Below are positions 31,902 through 45,101 of a stretch of DNA of 64,000 nucleotides, piece by piece. Under the pieces are notes generated by a model. That model saw only the letters and a list, made by a program, of their open reading frames with translations. It ran no database searches and was not told the DNA's origin. Numbering within the stretch: position 1 is the first letter of the stretch; the number at the start of each line of letters is the position of its first letter. This DNA comes from Flammula alnicola (Eukaryota; Basidiomycota; Agaricomycetes; Agaricales; Strophariaceae). The stretch is from the NCBI GenBank assembly GCA_015499995.1, contig JADNRV010000117.1, forward strand, positions 1 to 64,000, written 5' to 3'. A program made the translations under genes and the position numbers.

Positions 31902-32609
31902 ATTCTCATTCTACGTTTGTTGAAATAACTTTTCAATTTTTTTCTCGGACCATTATTTAGAAGTCCTTTGGGCTTGTGTGTCTCTTAGCTCTATACCCTT
32001 AGTCTCTTCATAATACACAAGCTCTGGGAGGCCTAGGGCTTTAGCCTCGTTCGCTAGTGCTAGCGGTTAATGTACGAGAAAAAAGTAGCACACTTCGACA
32101 TTCTTCGATACCCTCTGACAGGAGCACCCATGCTCAACAACTGGAGAATAAGATGATAAATCCATAAGCAAATGTTTATATGAAGTAAGACCGACTACGC
32201 CGTCGGAAAGAAAGTACCAGTAAGATGACATGTAAATCAGACAAAACACAACAAAGAAAGGAACAAGTAGAATTGATAAAGAAGCTAAGTCCGCGAATTA
32301 TAGATGTTTTGTATGTATGACAGTACGCCACCATGGATCTCTGTGGCTTGCCGTGGAATTGCAAATAAAGGACGTAAATTGAAGTAAGATGGGCAATAGC
32401 AGCGAAAATGAGCATGAAAGGGCGAGTACAGACAGAATAAGTTCGTAGATGTACAAAGAAAAAAAGACGGTAAGTTTAAACTTACGGCTTTATAAACAAG
32501 TAAAACTAGCGGTCGTGATCAAGCATGAGTGAGCATAAACGTGAAAGACAAAGAAAAGACGGCAACGAGACGCGATAAAGATGAATGCTGGCGATGGCGT
32601 GCGAGGGGT
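31902..32609. other. Intergenic between convergent genes
   Basis: A-rich 3' regions of two convergent genes; no recognised gene, repeat or RNA. Confidence 0.5.
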
Positions 32610-34805
32610 TTACGCTTGTCCGAACCCAACGGTTTGCCTGCGAGGAAGTTAGTGCCTGAAAAAAATAAAATGAAGAGAAACAGTACATACTGAACAGCCA
32701 GCGTCAACTTGTGTTCCAAGGTCGCATAATCCTTGTAACGCGGTAGGTCGATACGATTGAAACAGGTGTGGCTCTTTGGCAGCTGCGATGGATCGCCCGA
32801 CTTTTCGATCGTAAACCGTCTTGGGCCATCACAGCCTTGGAGGTCCTTGAAACCGTTGACTGGAATACGAGACATGCCCGTCGCGAATTGCAGCACGCGC
32901 GACTTCCGTTCGGGAGGCCAGCTCCGCACACACTTCCAGAACCACTGGATAACCTCATCGTTCATCTCATAACCGCGATAATCCGTGAATTTGGTCCAGT
33001 CGTCACTGAATAAAATTAACAGTGGTGATCAGCATACTGAAAAACATCCTTGATTGGCAAAATAAGACGTACACATCGATCTCGGACATGCCACCAATGA
33101 GCAGCTCGAGCTCTCGTTCATCAAATACGGTGATCAGATCTTGAGGAATGAGCTCGTTGAATCCTGACATGAATGCCTCGAACTGTTCCTTCACCCGCTT
33201 GGAGATACGATATTCAACCACAGACTCCACATATTCCTTCTTATTCTCCTCCGTCACCGGCACATCGGCACCACCGGGCTTGAGCTCGATAGTAACCATT
33301 TCGCCAAAGCGCTCTTCCGTCGTCGTGAATGTCTCATCAATAATATCCGTGATGTCATTCTCACTATAACAGAGTCGCTTAATAACAATTTAGAAAGTTG
33401 TAGGCGAGTGCCACTCACAGCATCCAAGTCATACCACGGTGCAGTTCGGCGTCGACGCTCTCCAGATCAGAGAGCGTTACCTTTTTCTTCAGAATCATCT
33501 TGTAGAAACTGACGATGAAGGAAGCGTCCAGGAACTGGCGATGGAAGATATCAAGTCCGAGGCATCGTCCGATAAACTTGAAGTAGTTCAAATGCTCAGG
33601 GTTGACACCAGACGCAGGATTGATCTGCAGGGTATAGTTGTCGTGGGCCGAGTATTCAAAGAGACGGTAGAAGGGACTGAACATCTCGTGAGATAAGAGG
33701 AAGAAGAACTCTCTGAAATGTAGGACCTCTGTAAGCGCTGGTCTATTGGATTAGTCAAAATCAAAACCCACCTTGACAAACCACCATAATCCAAACCATC
33801 CTCGCCTTCGAACTTGATCATCAATCGTTTCTTGAGGTCATTAGGCGTCTGTCGCATGATCTCCGCGTAACTGTCCTCAAAGATATGGTTTCGTCTGATC
33901 TTGATTTGGCAATTGCCAGGCTGAGCACGCATAGCCGGCTGACTTCTGAAGTAAATGAGCTTCCTCCTGAAGTCGCGCTTGTACTGCGGCACATTTGAGT
34001 CCAGGATCGAGGGCAGACGCGGGTCGTCCCAAGTCGTAGTCTTGGTGTTATGATCCACAAAGTACACCCGGGCGGTCGACGTAAGTCGCATCTCCCATCC
34101 TGAGGGCAATGGTCCAAGTTGAGAGATGGTCTGAGGTTGGAGACCCGACCCTTGTCCATTGGGACCCATAACATGGATGATCGTCTGTCGGCGAGGATCT
34201 ACCCATGTTGTAGTTCGACTATTGTGATCGACATAGTAAGGACGACCTTCCGGTGTATATTTCTCTTCCCATCCATTCGGTAGACTTCCTGATCCAGCCG
34301 TAGTGGCTGTACCCGTCACGGAGATGGCCGCAGGTGCTTCTGTTTGTGATGTTGTGGCTTGTCCAGGAACGGTGCTGGCACAGGACCGTGGATTATTAGG
34401 TCGAATCACAAAGTCGTTACTGAGTGGAGGACGTACGTGCCGACCCAACTGTATTGCTTACAACCCCCTAGCTGACTGACAATCGTGGGCAATGCTGTCG
34501 CACCAATGGTCTTGGGTGTCCGGATTGGCGAAACGCTTGGATAGGCGAATGAAAAAGACGAACCTGACCGATGGCAGCTAAAAAGACACAAGCCACGAGT
34601 CCCATAAATACGTACAAAACGGCATCAGGGCTCGGGTCTGCAAACATCAGGCTAATCGACGTACTATCGACAAACGATTTTTTGGCAGCAAATGCGTCTC
34701 ATCCGCCTTCCACGACGATCCTGGGGACGCTTTCTTACTCGAGGTTGGAGGTGCATCTTGACCCTGAGGAACCTGGTCGGCCTTTTTGTGTTCGTCGGAG
34801 GACAT
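32610..34805 (-). CDS. Rsp5/NEDD4-type HECT E3 ubiquitin ligase, N-terminally short
   Basis: Two WW domains ([20 protein letters not shown] and [20 protein letters not shown], each ending with TTTW) precede a complete HECT domain. The HECT blocks include [56 protein letters not shown] and [20 protein letters not shown], with the catalytic Cys in [11 protein letters not shown]. The C-terminus is restored by an intron (GTATGT...CTCGCAG) giving QTVGFGQA, the counterpart of the usual ...GFGQE end. Typical Rsp5 has C2 and three WW domains. Here neither C2 nor the first WW is visible. Upstream there is only a short charged exon ([11 protein letters not shown], start 34805) and a poorly resolved segment at 34430-34640. 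It may therefore be a truncated paralogue, or the first exons are misread. Confidence 0.75.
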
Positions 34806-35634
34806 TGTGGAAATCCAGCTTTGAAAACGACCAAGAGTACGTGAACGCAAATCGAATCAATAGAGGAGAAATGGCAGAAAAAGTTCTCTTGTAGATAGTC
34901 ACTGATTTTATGTATTGTCCAACTCCTTATATGAATGGGATATCCTTACAGTCCGTTTACGATGGATCCGACATCAGCTGAGGCATACGTAGATATCTGT
35001 ATACACGTAATTTATTGGTAATTTATAGATGAGGAAATTGAATCCCCATTCTCGACACTGTCACTCTACACTCGGGAACCCGGCACCCGTGCTGGTCACG
35101 GCACACAGTAGGCTAGGATATTAGGGTTGGTTAATTAGGGTTCACGTTAGGGTGAGGTTGGGGTGAGGGGGAATACCCTTTGGCGCGCGGGAGCGCTTAA
35201 GACTCGTCACTCGAGATAAACATGTTACATAAGGCGAAGGGGTGCCGGAATGCCGAGTGGAGCGATCGGTGTGTGCCGAGGGCAGCGTGACCAAAGTGTG
35301 ACTGTCGTACTTGGTATATCCTCTTTAAGTACTTCTATCTTTGGCTCTCACCGCGTGCTATGTATATAACATTTACTCATGGCTCTCTAACATGATGAAA
35401 GGAAGCATCTGTCTCATGAGGTCCGTATACATACGAGCATTAATGGGCATTTTCAATATCTAATTGTCTTGGGCGATGATCAAATTCCGTTGGAACACAT
35501 CACGTGAGGCATGATGCTTCCTCGAAACCTGGGCCTGACTGTTCTACGTTCGCCATCGCACCACCTTCTCCCGACCAACACTTCATGCCAGCCCCATCTT
35601 GACCTTTTCACTCATCCTTTCTCACAGACAACGA
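34806..35634. other. Intergenic with interstitial TTAGGG motifs
   Basis: Divergent promoter region between the HECT ligase and the CSC1-like gene. TTAGGG occurs three times within 32 bp (35121-35126, 35135-35140, 35147-35152). No gene was recognised. Confidence 0.5.
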
Positions 35635-38600
35635 ATGGGTGATATTCAAACACGGCCATTTTCAAAGAACTACAGGTTGAGTCCAGCGTTCATCTCGCGC
35701 ACCATTTTGGGCGTGTGTGCGCCATGCTGACAGTTATTCATCTCCTATGCACTTTGAATTTACAGTGGTCTTATTAACCAGTCTGTTATTGCCATTGGAA
35801 TAACCGTACTATGTGTTACCGGTCAAGAGCTGATGAAGCGACGGCGGAGGGGCAAAGCCCTGCTCGAGCCAGGCGTAGGGCTGGGGAGCAGAGAGTCATG
35901 GGAATTTGGCTAGTGAGTTCAATCATTATTTACAACCTGGGGCCCCATGCCGTTCACGCAACTAATATTGCGCGATAGCCTCTATCAAGGGAGATCGTGG
36001 GCAAGGTGAGCAACTGAACTACTATATATCAGATTCCGTGTCAATGATGTCAATGCTTTGATTCCAGATTTCCGTCTCCGCCGTCGCCTGCTGGTTGGCC
36101 GTTATCCTGGGTAAAGCAAGCGATTGACTTTCCGGAGGACAAGCTAAATGAGTTACGTGGGTTGGATGCTAGCATTTACATACGTTTTCTGCGGGGCTGC
36201 TGTACGTCTTTTCGAAGCATTCTCCATGATCGATGCTAATTATAGATACAGTCTGGTTCTCCCTCCTCCAGATGCTCACCACCTTCCCGATCCTATTTCC
36301 TATCCATGTCGAATTCTCCGAGAATTCTGTTTCGCCGAAGTCTATGACCCGAGCCTCGATATCCTCGTTGGTCGGCACGCGCAAGGGATTGTCCTTATTG
36401 TGGATCCATATCTGCCTGCTATTCTGGGTTACGCTTTCCTGGATGGGAACACTCTTTTGGGTGTGTAATGGAGCGTTCAAACTGCGTGCCGCCAGGCTCG
36501 AGGCGGCTGCCAAGCGCGCAGTAGAAACTCGCGAAGGCCTTCACGAAGAAGATAAGACATATTACGAGCATCCTCACCCGCAATATGGCTTCAAAGACGT
36601 TCCATCCCGCACACGAGATGCGCCGACCAAAGGGCTTCGTTTGCGCACGATCATGGTCTCCAATATCCCTGGTTCCTTGAGAAACGAGAAAAGTCTTCAG
36701 GAGTACTTCGAGTATTACATGTCGCGCAAGGTCGAGAAACCGTCCCTGGGTATTACGCCATCTACCCAACCCGGATTCCTGAACAAATCGTTCGCGTTCC
36801 TGTTTAATCGAGCGAAAAGGATTCCGGCGCATCTTCCGATCAAACCATTAGTCCAACGACAAGACCGAGACGGCGATTCGGAAGAGGGTGGGGAGAGCAA
36901 AGGCGAACGCAAGAAGTCGGGTTCTCGAAGAAATTTGGATGTCCCAGTGATCGAACGTGTCGTCGTTGCTCGCAAAATGACTGAACTCGCTTCCTTGTTG
37001 GAACGTCGAGAGGACATACTCGTTCTCCTTGAAACGGCACACATTAAGTTGGCTAATAAGGCTCTGTTGGCGGTAAAAACTGCCATGGAACGCAAGTTGG
37101 CCAACAAGTCGATCGCGCAAATGGCATCTAAAGCTTCAGAGGTTGCGAAGCAGCGAAGATCCCTTGCCAATGCCGCCGCCGCCGCTGTGGACCCCGAACG
37201 CGGAGAACCCCAGGAGGAAGGTGCTTTGGATGAAGAGGAGAGGATGGAGCAGCTTATCGAGGTCCTCGGTCCTTTCGTAAACGAGTTTGGCACCCAGCGA
37301 CCGTTGTCGACGCGTTCGAGGAAAGCAGTGTCGAGGACATCGCGACAAGCTTTCCGGAAAGTTCGCACGCAACCTTCCGAAGATTCAGATGGCTCAGACT
37401 CGCCTGTCAATATCAATGGCTATCCGCCTTCGTCTCCTAAAAGCCATTCGCAAGAGAAGACAATATGGGATGCGCTTCTTTCTTTACCACGGACAAGCCT
37501 CGACGCCTACCAGCCGCTTGTCAACCTCAGCCATCTGTTTCGAGGAAAGGTTGTGCCTTCCATCGATTATTACACAGCGAAACTCAACCTCTTGACCTCG
37601 CTCATCACTGAGAATCGGTCGAAAGCGGTCTCCGACTACGATCCTGTTTCCACGGCTTTTGTCACCTTTGCGGACCCTGCAGACGCGAGGAGGGCCTGCA
37701 AGTACTTGGCCGTCCATCCTAACGACCCTCTGGCTTGTCTGGTCACCATGGCCCCGGCATATCAAGATATCGACTGGATACGGGTGATGAAGTCATCCTA
37801 CAGGGGAGAGGTAATCTTCTGTGATATGCATGGCCGTTCATTAGCTGATAAGTTGGATGTAGTTCGTCAAAGACTGGGTTGTCAATATTGGCGTTTGGTA
37901 AGACTTGCACTATCTCTAGCACAGTCCGAAGGCTGAACCCAAACCAATAGGGCGTTTACGCTATTTTGGCTCTTCCCAGTGTCTCTTCTCGTCGGTTTGG
38001 TCTCCATCCAAAACATCAGTTTATTCTGGCCTAGTTTGGTGAGTTGTCCCTATCAAGTCGCTGCGCTCTCCGTTGTCTAATACTCTTTCTAGAAAGCCTA
38101 TCTTGACCGCCATGAATGGCAGAGCGAAGTCATTCAATCCTTCATCCCCACCCTTCTCGTTGCATTGCTAGCCCTCCTCATTCCACTGATCCTGCTCCTC
38201 ATCGCCAAGAAAGCACACACGATAACGACACTTTCCGCACTTCACGACCTCATCATGACACGATACTACAAATTTCTGATTGTCAATGTCCTTGTTTTTT
38301 TCTGTGTCGGCACGGCTGCCCTGCAGTCGTTCCTCAATTCATTCCGGTCTCCATCTCATATCGACGTAATACAAACTGTAGCATCCAGCTTCCCCACCGC
38401 TGGCCCATTCTATGTTGGTTGGCGTGAGTACTTCTTTCGTCTCTCCTCCAAGGTCGTGCTAACGAACAAAATCTAGTCATTTTCACAACTGCTATGCATG
38501 GAGGATTTGAGCTGGCTTTATGTAAGTTTCCAAGCTTATAAAATTTACTCGGAAACTAATTTTTGACATTCAGTCGGCGTACGTCATGTCCATGTCGGCT

Positions 38601-40781
38601 TTGGAATGTAGTTCACATTTGTTTCTAGCTGCCTCTCATTCTATACCCCAAGACATCACGGCAAGTCACACCGTATGTATTAATTTATTTATGTGCATAT
38701 GTGTTCGCTCCTGCAATTGATATGACTTTTATTGCAATAGACGCAAGCGTGCTGTCGGCGTTCGCCCACGAACATTTAATTTTTATTGTGAGATTTTATA
38801 TTTCTGATGAGAAGGTCATCCAGTACCGACTGACTGTCATGCATCAGATTGGCTCCCAAATCATACCCTCGTCATTCATGTGCTACTCTTGTTCTCTGTT
38901 CTCAATCCAGTTGTGTTACCATTCGGAACATTGTACTTCTTTATTCAATCTGGTTCGTAGCGCTTTCTCCGACGTCTTGACACTATCTGATTTTTTTCTG
39001 TGCCTTTTATTTATTCAGGAGTCGTTAAGAACCAAGTAGGACTCCCTCTTACTTGTTACCGCGATTTCATGCTAATTTGTTGAATAGCTCATTCATGTTT
39101 ATGCCAAGAATTACGAAGGAGACGGTCGTGTGCTTATCATTAGAATTGTTCGGTATACCCTCGACGGCTTGATTCTGGCTCAGGTTTGTGATAGATTTGA
39201 CCAGACCTGGTTATTCAGAAAGCTGATAACAGTTTTAGGCGGTCTTCCTCGCCTATATGGTCGTGCTCAAGAAAAGTGCGAATGTCGGACTCGCCGCCTT
39301 TTTGATAGTCTTTACAGCCATCGTTAAGTTGATGTAAGTGACCTCGAAGCCGTGCCAATTGCCGCTGCTAATGGGTATCCAGAATGACTCGAATGTGCCG
39401 TGCGCAGTATGAACTTGACGATATAGTGGAGGCCGATATTGTCTGTCATGGCCACCGTCGGCAACCTTCATATCTACATGATCCCGAAGCTGAGGAACTG
39501 ATCGGCAGCCACGAGAAAGACCATTCTCCTAACGGCATCGCAAAGCCTCATCGGGCTCGAACGTCTATGCTTACCTGGAGAATTCCAGCATGGGTCAACT
39601 TTTCTTATTCGACTATGCATCAAGGAGGGCGTCGTCCTCAGCACAGGCGGCCTAATCCATTTGGCCCTCATAAAGATAAAGATTTGACCGAAGCACCCAC
39701 TCCAGCCAAACCTCAAGCCGCAAAACCTGAACCGAAGCCAACAGACGCTGGAGTCGCTGGACCCTCAAGTACAGCGAAGGTCACTCCGGATGGGTATCCA
39801 TGGAACATGCCCGAAACGAAACCGAAGCACGATCCTGGAGTGATGAACCTTGATATGGATACTTTAACGGTATCGGGTCCTGTGATACCCCATCCACCTC
39901 CTATTCCTTGGGATGATCAAGCTACCATCGACTTGCCCTACGATAACCCATTCTACACAAGGACGATCGAAAATGTATTGTGGTTGCCGAGGAATCCCAC
40001 TGGCATCCTGGATCTAGACGATACAGTGGATTTGAGAGTTGCCATACCTGTCGAACTTTCAGCAGGTCGTTTAGGTACTTGGTTGGGCCTCGGGGAAACG
40101 GAATCGCCCGAAGAGCTGTCTCGAATTGCCAGTAACGAGTCAACGCCCGCCACCTTGAATGTGCCAAAGTCGCCCATTGCAGCACAGACGGCACTACCAG
40201 AAGTCGACGGCACGGAGGAAATTGACTTGCCCCTCATCATCGCCAAACGTGTTCAAGCCAAAGAACCGGATGTTGAACACGCCGTTCGACCTCGAAAGTC
40301 GTCCATGTTTCAACGGAAGGTTAGCGGTGGCGAAAAGGCTAATACCGGTGCTATGTCTCTGTCAATGCGGCGGCAACCCACGGTTATGGACCGACCCACG
40401 CTTCCCACCTTCCGCTCTTTCTCGGACGGTACACCACCTACTGCACGGGGAAGATCTTCGTCCATTATGTCGACGCTCCAGGTACCGCCGTCCACGGTGG
40501 AGCGGGCTCGTTCCTTGGATCAAGAACCCGGCGCCAGACCGGACGCACATGCCCAGGCTGATTTCGTAGCAGCCAATAGCTCCTCTTCGCAGATATCATT
40601 GAACCCACCGAAGTTGTCGCGAGGTCAAAACGTCTCTGCAGCGAAGGCAATTTTCCACGAAGTTCTGGCTGAGGAACGACAGGCACTGCGCGATAGGTTG
40701 GAGGAAGAAACTGCTGAAGCGAGCCAGCCGCAAGGCACGAAATCGTGGCTGACTTCATGGATGTTTAAGAAGAGGGATTGA
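35635..40781 (+). CDS. CSC1/OSCA-like calcium-permeable stress-gated channel
   Basis: A multi-exon gene starting MGDIQTRPFSKNY (ATG 35635). The first helix is LINQSVIAIGITVLCVTG. A second block has ELRGLDASIYIRFLRG and a helix FWVTLSWMGTLFWV. A long cytosolic domain follows (TIMVSNIPGSLRNEKSLQEYF, then DPVSTAFVTFADPADARRAC and APAYQDIDW), typical of the PHM7_cyt region. The RSN1/DUF221 seven-helix core comes next (FWLFPVSLLVGLVSIQNI, FIPTLLVALLALLIPLILLL, YYKFLIVNVLVFFCVGTAAL, TLVIHVLLLFSVLNPVVLPF). The ~450-residue C-terminal tail after MTRMCRAQ is hydrophilic and Pro/Ser-rich, ending SWLTSWMFKKRD. The family forms mechanosensitive or osmosensitive cation channels in the plasma membrane; the specific role here is inferred. 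About ten introns, all short. Confidence 0.87.
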
Positions 40782-41416
40782 TGACCATCTTACTACGGAG
40801 TTTCTTGCATACATATCTCATGGTTGCGCATTTGATACCCTCAGAATAATTATAGAGTATTCCTATTTGCTGTATTTTAAATACCTTGGTGCATGTCCAT
40901 CCATATCTTGAAAAGGCAGGACTAATATAATTGAGAATCCGATCCACAACAGATGTCAGACTGTACTTAGTCTTCGTTCTTGCTTGGTTCCACCATCTTG
41001 TTGGAATATTTAGTCCATCTGAATCTCATGTTCAAGAAACAATCCTACTTGCAAGGGTATTTATGGGGTGATTCAAGCCTGGGACAAGCATCTCACAAGG
41101 CTGTCCACTGTCATTTAAATGGAACATCCAAGTGTACACAATTCAGATTGCAACATGAAAGTACAACATTAGGCAGACAGAGGAAATGGCAAATACAATT
41201 TCTCAAGTGCCCAAAGGAGGCCTACTTCTAAGTTCTTTTCATCTCCGCACAAAATTGCCTGGAAGCCACAAGTGTGAGACTCAATGCCGACTGGAGGACG
41301 ACAAATCTTGTCACTGTCTTTGAATTCGTTGTCTGAATCATCGTTTTTGAAAGGGTAGACAAAGAAGGAAATAATGGTAAAAGTCTTGTATGTACGAAAG
41401 AACTCATGTCGACTAC
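40782..41416. other. Intergenic, convergent 3' regions
   Basis: AT-richer than its neighbours, with an 83-codon plus-strand frame (40980-41231) of no recognised family. Nothing else is supported. Confidence 0.4.
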
Positions 41417-42287
41417 TCAGGCGAGTCCTGTTGGAATATGAGGCGTTGGGAGGTGTTGTAGGAGATAGTACTGCTTACCGATGACTCCACATGCAGCTCG
41501 AGCACCCGCATTACCAGTCTTGAGAGATTCGTCGTTACCTCCACGACCGAGGTCATCCGTGCCCTGCAAAGGATATGATGCATGAACAAAGTGTACTGAA
41601 CGAGCATTTGAGTAGGATGTCCAAACTGACAGCATGTACCACGACAGAGCGCCTGAAGGTAATTCAATAAGGTAAACAACACTGGATTTGGAGGAGCTTG
41701 TACTCACCCAACGATACTGGTAAGACCGCTGAGAGAGATCAGACGGTCCGAAATCACAAAGTTGGCTTCCCCAGACTCGTCGCTTTCTATGTTACCCAAG
41801 TCGCCGACATGTCTCGAGGAGGCATCTGGAGCGCCGTGGGTCTTGCCATATGGATTGAAGTGCGCTCCTGCAGAGAGACAGCCGCCGCTCAAGTCACCAG
41901 AGACACTGAAAATTAAAGATATTATAAACGTTCCGCTTTCTAGAAATCTTTCTGGGAGATGTTGACATACTGTACATGGAAGCCTCTCGAAGCGTTCGGG
42001 GTAAGACCCTTGATTTTTCCGGTAACCTTCACAGGATTACGAGGCGACCTTTGCTCAAAAGTGACTGTTCCAGTGACTGGAGAATCTCCTTTCAGTACGA
42101 CTACAGCCTAGGTAAAGACATTCAGCATAACTATTTTCCAGATAAAACCTCAGCAACAAACCTTAGTGACTCTAGGAGCAGCAGCTTCCCCGAAGAACAC
42201 TTTGTAGCCAAAGAAGAGAGACAAAACTGCCAGTGCTCCCAAAAGAATCGGCTTGAAAGACGACTTTGGTTTGCCGTAGGGATCCAT
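41417..42287 (-). CDS. SOD1: Cu/Zn superoxide dismutase with N-terminal membrane anchor
   Basis: It begins [12 protein letters not shown] (ATG 42287), then a hydrophobic helix [20 protein letters not shown]. The Cu/Zn SOD fold follows: [29 protein letters not shown] (copper His pair), [20 protein letters not shown] (disulfide Cys; His of the HFNP block), RHVGDLGNI (zinc site), RALVVH and [20 protein letters not shown] with the active-site Arg. A terminal intron (GTAAGC...CAACAG) joins CGVIG to LA and TGA at 41417-41419. Short introns elsewhere, one inside [11 protein letters not shown]. Most fungal SOD1 is soluble and cytosolic. The uncleaved-looking helix after a short basic tail suggests a signal-anchored or secretory form. 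Confidence 0.88.
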
Positions 42288-42845
42288 TTTATGTCGACTG
42301 GCTGTATTTCCGGTCTAAGTTCGTCCAAGAGCAGCGTGAGGGATGTTGTGAGAGCACATCGAATTATAAAGCTCAATAGTGATGACGGCATGAGACGAGA
42401 ATGATGATAAATTGGTGCCGGTCCGGGTACCCGTCACACACATCTGATACGACTTCACAACGACGAGTCACGACTCTGAGTCTTACTGACTCTTACTGAA
42501 GACTCTCACTCGGTCCTCATCGCAGCTGATACACCCCTTACGATTCCGAGCAAACTTAATTCTTGACAGAATGTGCTAAATCTTTTCCCTCAAGTTATTG
42601 CTAGGAGGTTCTTGAACGACGTCTTGGTTCGCGAATGGTTTCCAAAATGTTTACAGCTGGGATACAGACATGCCAGTGGCGGACCGATGCGTTGATGAGA
42701 AGGCCCCCTCGTAATCATCTGACAGACTTGCTCTCGTATTCATCCCCCACATTCGTCGCTGTTGGAAATCATTGGATATAAGTTCTTATGATTTCGATGT
42801 ACTTCTGCAAATCAATTGCCAGCACCCTTCTCGAGGAATCCAACC
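42288..42845. other. Divergent intergenic region SOD / GDSL esterase
   Basis: No gene. It must contain both promoters; no definite element was identified apart from short AT-rich patches. Confidence 0.45.
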
Positions 42846-44541
42846 ATGAAGCCATTAGCGCGATTATTCGCAGTTGTTCTGCTTAACGCTGGCTTGTACG
42901 CTCTTGCGTTGTCTTCCCAAGAAAACCCGCTGGAAACGGGTTTACTAAAGCCAAAATTCAACTGGGACAACATCAAATACGTCCATGCTTTTGGCGACTC
43001 TTACTCTTTCGTGCAGGGTACAAGGGGAAATGGCAATTTCAGGTATGTTGTGGCGTCAATTCTTACTTCAATAATATTGACGCGTAATCATTTCAATTGG
43101 GCAGTTTCATAGGAGACGCTTTGCATTTTTCGTTTACGCCTCAGCAACTGTTGACAGACGAGATAATACCGAGGAATGTACGCCGCTGTCGAGTTTCGTG
43201 TGCATATATGCGCGGTACTAACAAGTAACTGGTATGACAGACTAGTTCCGAAGGATCTAATTGGGTGCGAGCATTTTCTGCCATTTGTCGAGACATAATC
43301 TCACTACGACATGTAGCTTGAATTTTTAACAGGATGTTTCGAGGGCAGACCGTCAGATTGCAAGAAGCAGCTCTGGGACTTCGCATTTGCGGGCGCGGAC
43401 ATCGATGGAACTTTGTAGGCCTCCTAAATGTTTTAAACAAGATTTACGGGCCCCGGCGACTGATCATGCTGTTACCCATCAAATAGATTGCCTTTGCACC
43501 ATAATTTTACGATTCCTCTTGTCGACCAAGTGAAGCAATGGATCGAGTTTGCTGCCGATATTATCCCGCATCCTGTTGGCCAAACGCTGACGACCTGGTG
43601 GATCGGAATCAACGACACAGGAGACACGATTACCAACGCCACGGTGCGTGCGACTCGCGGCATGGCCTGACAGCGCTAATCTTGAAACAATTGTAACTGC
43701 GCCATATGTGCCATTAGATCACTGACTTCAAAGCATTTTGGGACGTGGAAATGACTTCGTACTTCAAGGCAGTGGTACGTACGCAGCACTTGAGGCACTG
43801 TTTTCATAGTGGGATAGCTGACTGATTGGGTACATTACCGTTGTGGGATTGCAGCAAGCAGCTACAGACCGTGGATTGCGTACGCACCTCTTCCTTAATG
43901 TGCCCCCAGAAGAACGTGCACCTGACACGATAAGCAGCCCCACGAAAGCGGCGCTGTTGAAGGAGCACATTGACGACTTCAATTCCGTGTTAGCCACCCA
44001 TATAGAGGCCTTTGAAGCTACCAATCTTGGTGTGTGACTCCATATTCGTTCATATCATCGATTGACACGCAGCTGGCTATGCTTCCCGTTCTATTCTGGT
44101 TGTACAGACACCACGGTGCTGACTTTCGACGCCCACTCGTGGTTCAGCATGGTTTTGGATAATCCACAGCCGTTCGGGTTTACAAATACGACCGGGTATG
44201 TTCTTTCTCCATGATCGATCTACTGAAGATTTCCTTCCGTTCCGAATCTGTTCCGTTTATCCGTTCGTCTTAAAAATCAAATAATTCCATGCTAATAATA
44301 ATAACTTTGCCTCCGTCTTCCCCAGATTCTGCACGTGCGCCACCCCGACCGGATTTTTCTGGTTTAGTTGAGTCTAATTCTATCTGTCTCTCACCCTCCG
44401 GCGCCGCTGACGGGATTGTAAATACTCATCCTCGCCTCGCCTTGCGTCATGTCACCGCCTGTTTCAGATACCGGCCATCCGACCGAGCGAGTGCACCAGC
44501 TGTTGGCCCAGGCGATCGAGGCTCAGCTGCGCGCCCAGTGA
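42846..44541 (+). CDS. Secreted GDSL/SGNH esterase (CE16-like)
   Basis: A signal peptide-like N-terminus (LARLFAVVLLNAGLYALA) is followed by VHAFGDSYSFVQGTRGN with the nucleophile Ser in GDSY. Block III is WWIGINDTGDTI. The C-terminal catalytic Asp/His pair is in NTGHPTERVHQLLAQ. This pattern matches fungal carbohydrate-esterase family 16-type acetylesterases, which remove acetyl groups from plant-wall oligosaccharides; the substrate is inferred. Seven or more short introns. The penultimate exon (FCTCATPTGFFWF) joins through GTTGAG...TTTCAG to the last exon, giving the stop TGA at 44539-44541. The residue before TGHPT is Asn here (usually Asp), which depends on the exact donor and deserves checking. 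Blocks between are collinear with the family. Confidence 0.8.
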
Positions 44542-45101
44542 TATATGATACGTCATTTAAGCTGTCATCGACGCTGCCAACGAACGGAACCACAACGCCA
44601 GTTAGTCAGAATAGGTTTGCTCTCGACTTCAATGGAGGTTGTTTTAAAAAACACAAGTCAGTGCGTTAACGCCACAACAGGAACATGATTCTTGACTGGG
44701 TTTTTTCTTCCCGTGTTCTATGTATATGTACGTAGAGAGAGGGAGAAGGAAAAGGGTTGCATACAATGGGGCCGGGTGTGAAGGAAAGAATAGAACAGAA
44801 CTGCGAAGAACGATTTCGAAGTTCGAACCAATGACAGGCATTGCGTGAGTTTTACCGATAAGCACAACAACAAAAGCGGCAAGGCATGCTCAAGGGGAAA
44901 GAGGCGCCGCGGGAAAACAGAGAAGGGGTGTCAAGATGAAAATAATCAAGATAAGGAGGGAAACAGAAAAGGAATTATCGTAGAGTAAAAAGCGCTGTGA
45001 GACAGGTATCCTTCTCTGAGCGTGCAGGGTGGTAATTTCATGTTGCAGTCCACACCAAAAAAATAAATACTAACAAAACAAAAACAGAAGAAAAGGGGCG
45101 C
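44542..45101. other. Intergenic between convergent genes
   Basis: A-rich 3' flanks; no recognised feature. Confidence 0.5.
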
